Positions 63,438 through 64,000 of a stretch of DNA of 64,000 nt are shown one piece after another. The first letter of the stretch is position 1. Each line of letters opens with the position of its first letter. This DNA is from an uncultured Alphaproteobacteria bacterium. GTDB lineage: Bacteria > Pseudomonadota > Alphaproteobacteria > Rhodobacterales > Rhodobacteraceae. The stretch spans positions 158,588 through 222,587 of the forward strand of contig CACMAH010000001.1 of NCBI GenBank assembly GCA_902611605.1, written 5' to 3'. The position numbers were made by a program, and so were the translations under genes. Below the pieces are notes generated by a model that saw only the letters and a program-made list of their open reading frames with translations, made no database searches and had not been told where the DNA came from.

Positions 63438-64000
63438 TTACATCTTTATTCCAGTACCTTTTAAAGAACAGTATCCATTAGGGTTTTTTGCAAGGTACTG
63501 TTGATGGTATTCTTCCGCAAAATAAAACTTTGAAGCCTTTTTAATTTCTGTAGTTATTTCACCATATTTAGCTTTTTTTAATCTTTCCTCATAAACTATT
63601 TTGGACTCATTTGCCAAATCTAAATCTTGATCTGAAAAAGCATAAATACCACTTCTATATTGCGTTCCAATATCATTACCTTGACGCATACCTTGTGTAG
63701 GATCGTGAGATTCCCAGAAAATTTTGAACAAATCAGTAAGCGAAACTATATCAGGATCAAAGTTTATCAATACAACTTCATTGTGACCTGTAGAGCCCGA
63801 GCATACTTTTTGATAATCAGGAAAATCTGATTTACCAGCAGAATAACCAACAGCAGTCATATTAACACCATCAATACCCCAGAACAATTTTTCCACTCCC
63901 CAAAAACATCCCATACCAAATACTATTAAATTTTTATCGTAATTAAATAATATTGGTTTATTAAAAATCTTATGATTTAGATCTTTACTTATTAGGTTTG
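63438..64000 (-). CDS. msrA: peptide methionine sulfoxide reductase A, 5' end beyond window
   Basis: Reduces methionine-S-sulfoxide in proteins. An ATG at 63914 would start right at the active-site motif GCFWG, which is too late; the frame stays open from there to the window edge and encodes ILFNYDKNLIVFGMGCFWG, the usual alphaproteobacterial lead-in. The gene is therefore cut by the edge, and 187 codons are visible. Other marks are TAVGYSAGK, STGHNEVVLINFDP, WESHDPTQGMRQGNDIGTQYRS and the C-terminal YCSLKGTGIKM, whose Cys is the resolving residue. Confidence 0.93.
   Translation of the reverse strand, partial: NLISKDLNHKIFNKPILFNYDKNLIVFGMGCFWGVEKLFWGIDGVNMTAVGYSAGKSDFPDYQKVCSGSTGHNEVVLINFDPDIVSLTDLFKIFWESHDPTQGMRQGNDIGTQYRSGIYAFSDQDLDLANESKIVYEERLKKAKYGEITTEIKKASKFYFAEEYHQQYLAKNPNGYCSLKGTGIKM

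Noticed and set aside
1..64000. CRISPR arrays, IS elements, prophage genes, direct-repeat attachment sites near tRNA-Arg
   Set aside because: Read for these; no regularly spaced repeats, transposases, integrases or duplicated tRNA ends were seen.

Overview
This window looks like a piece of the chromosome of an AT-rich, streamlined, Gram-negative marine alphaproteobacterium. G+C is roughly 30 % judged by eye, intergenic gaps are mostly under 150 bp, and many genes overlap or touch. Alphaproteobacterial signs are the ruvCAB-ybgC-tolQRAB-pal-cpoB-tilS-ftsH order, a free-standing NDUFS4-type complex I accessory protein, a DUF2147 protein, a DUF4864 protein and a ROSE-like RNA thermometer before a small heat-shock gene. 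A marine habit is suggested by a DMSP demethylase (dmdA) beside a full Sox thiosulfate-oxidation cluster. Affiliation with low-G+C marine groups (for example AEGEAN-169/HIMB59-like or low-G+C SAR116-like lineages) is only inference. No IS element, prophage, CRISPR array or rRNA was seen; one tRNA (Arg-TCT) is present.

Layout. 1-6.7 kb: DUF4864 (cut by the window edge), uvrB, NDUFS4-like gene, tRNA-Arg, a stand-alone ClpX-type zinc finger protein, a cation/Ca2+ exchanger, a class III aminotransferase and a methyltransferase. 6.7-11.3 kb: valine-degradation operon mmsA-acd-hibch-mmsB with a palindrome in its upstream region. 11.6-16 kb: a 27-residue lipoprotein missed by size filters, a glutathione peroxidase, and his genes (hisB, hisH, hisA, hisF, hisE) split by an oppositely oriented DUF2147 gene. 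16-23.8 kb: SulP transporter, uvrD, pyruvate carboxylase. 23.8-33.5 kb: a signalling-rich stretch with a class IIIb adenylate cyclase overlapping an NrtS-like small membrane protein, an RpoH-type promoter plus ROSE-like leader driving hsp20, hemG, a cyclic-nucleotide-binding protein next to an MBL-fold hydrolase, mtgA, an unusual M20 amidohydrolase, a second cyclic-nucleotide-binding protein and an SDR.

33.6-40.7 kb: serine/threonine dehydratase-like enzyme, membrane-anchored retropepsin-like protein, the thiBPQ thiamine importer under a TPP riboswitch whose switching helices can be read directly, an exported ankyrin protein, a nitroreductase and a 65-residue orphan. 40.8-50 kb: soxS facing away from soxV-soxW-soxX-soxY-soxZ-soxA-(terminator-like hairpin)-soxB-soxC-soxD-dmdA. 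50-64 kb: rimO, then on the minus strand msrA (cut by the edge), prmA, ruvC-ruvA-ruvB, ybgC, tolQ-tolR-tolA-tolB-pal-cpoB, tilS and ftsH.

Together the genes describe an aerobic heterotroph that degrades valine, refills oxaloacetate with pyruvate carboxylase, imports thiamine or its precursors, demethylates DMSP and gains extra electrons from thiosulfate. The least explained parts are the cyclase/NrtS/cNMP/MBL neighbourhood, the soxS-linked 65-residue protein and the stand-alone ClpX zinc finger.
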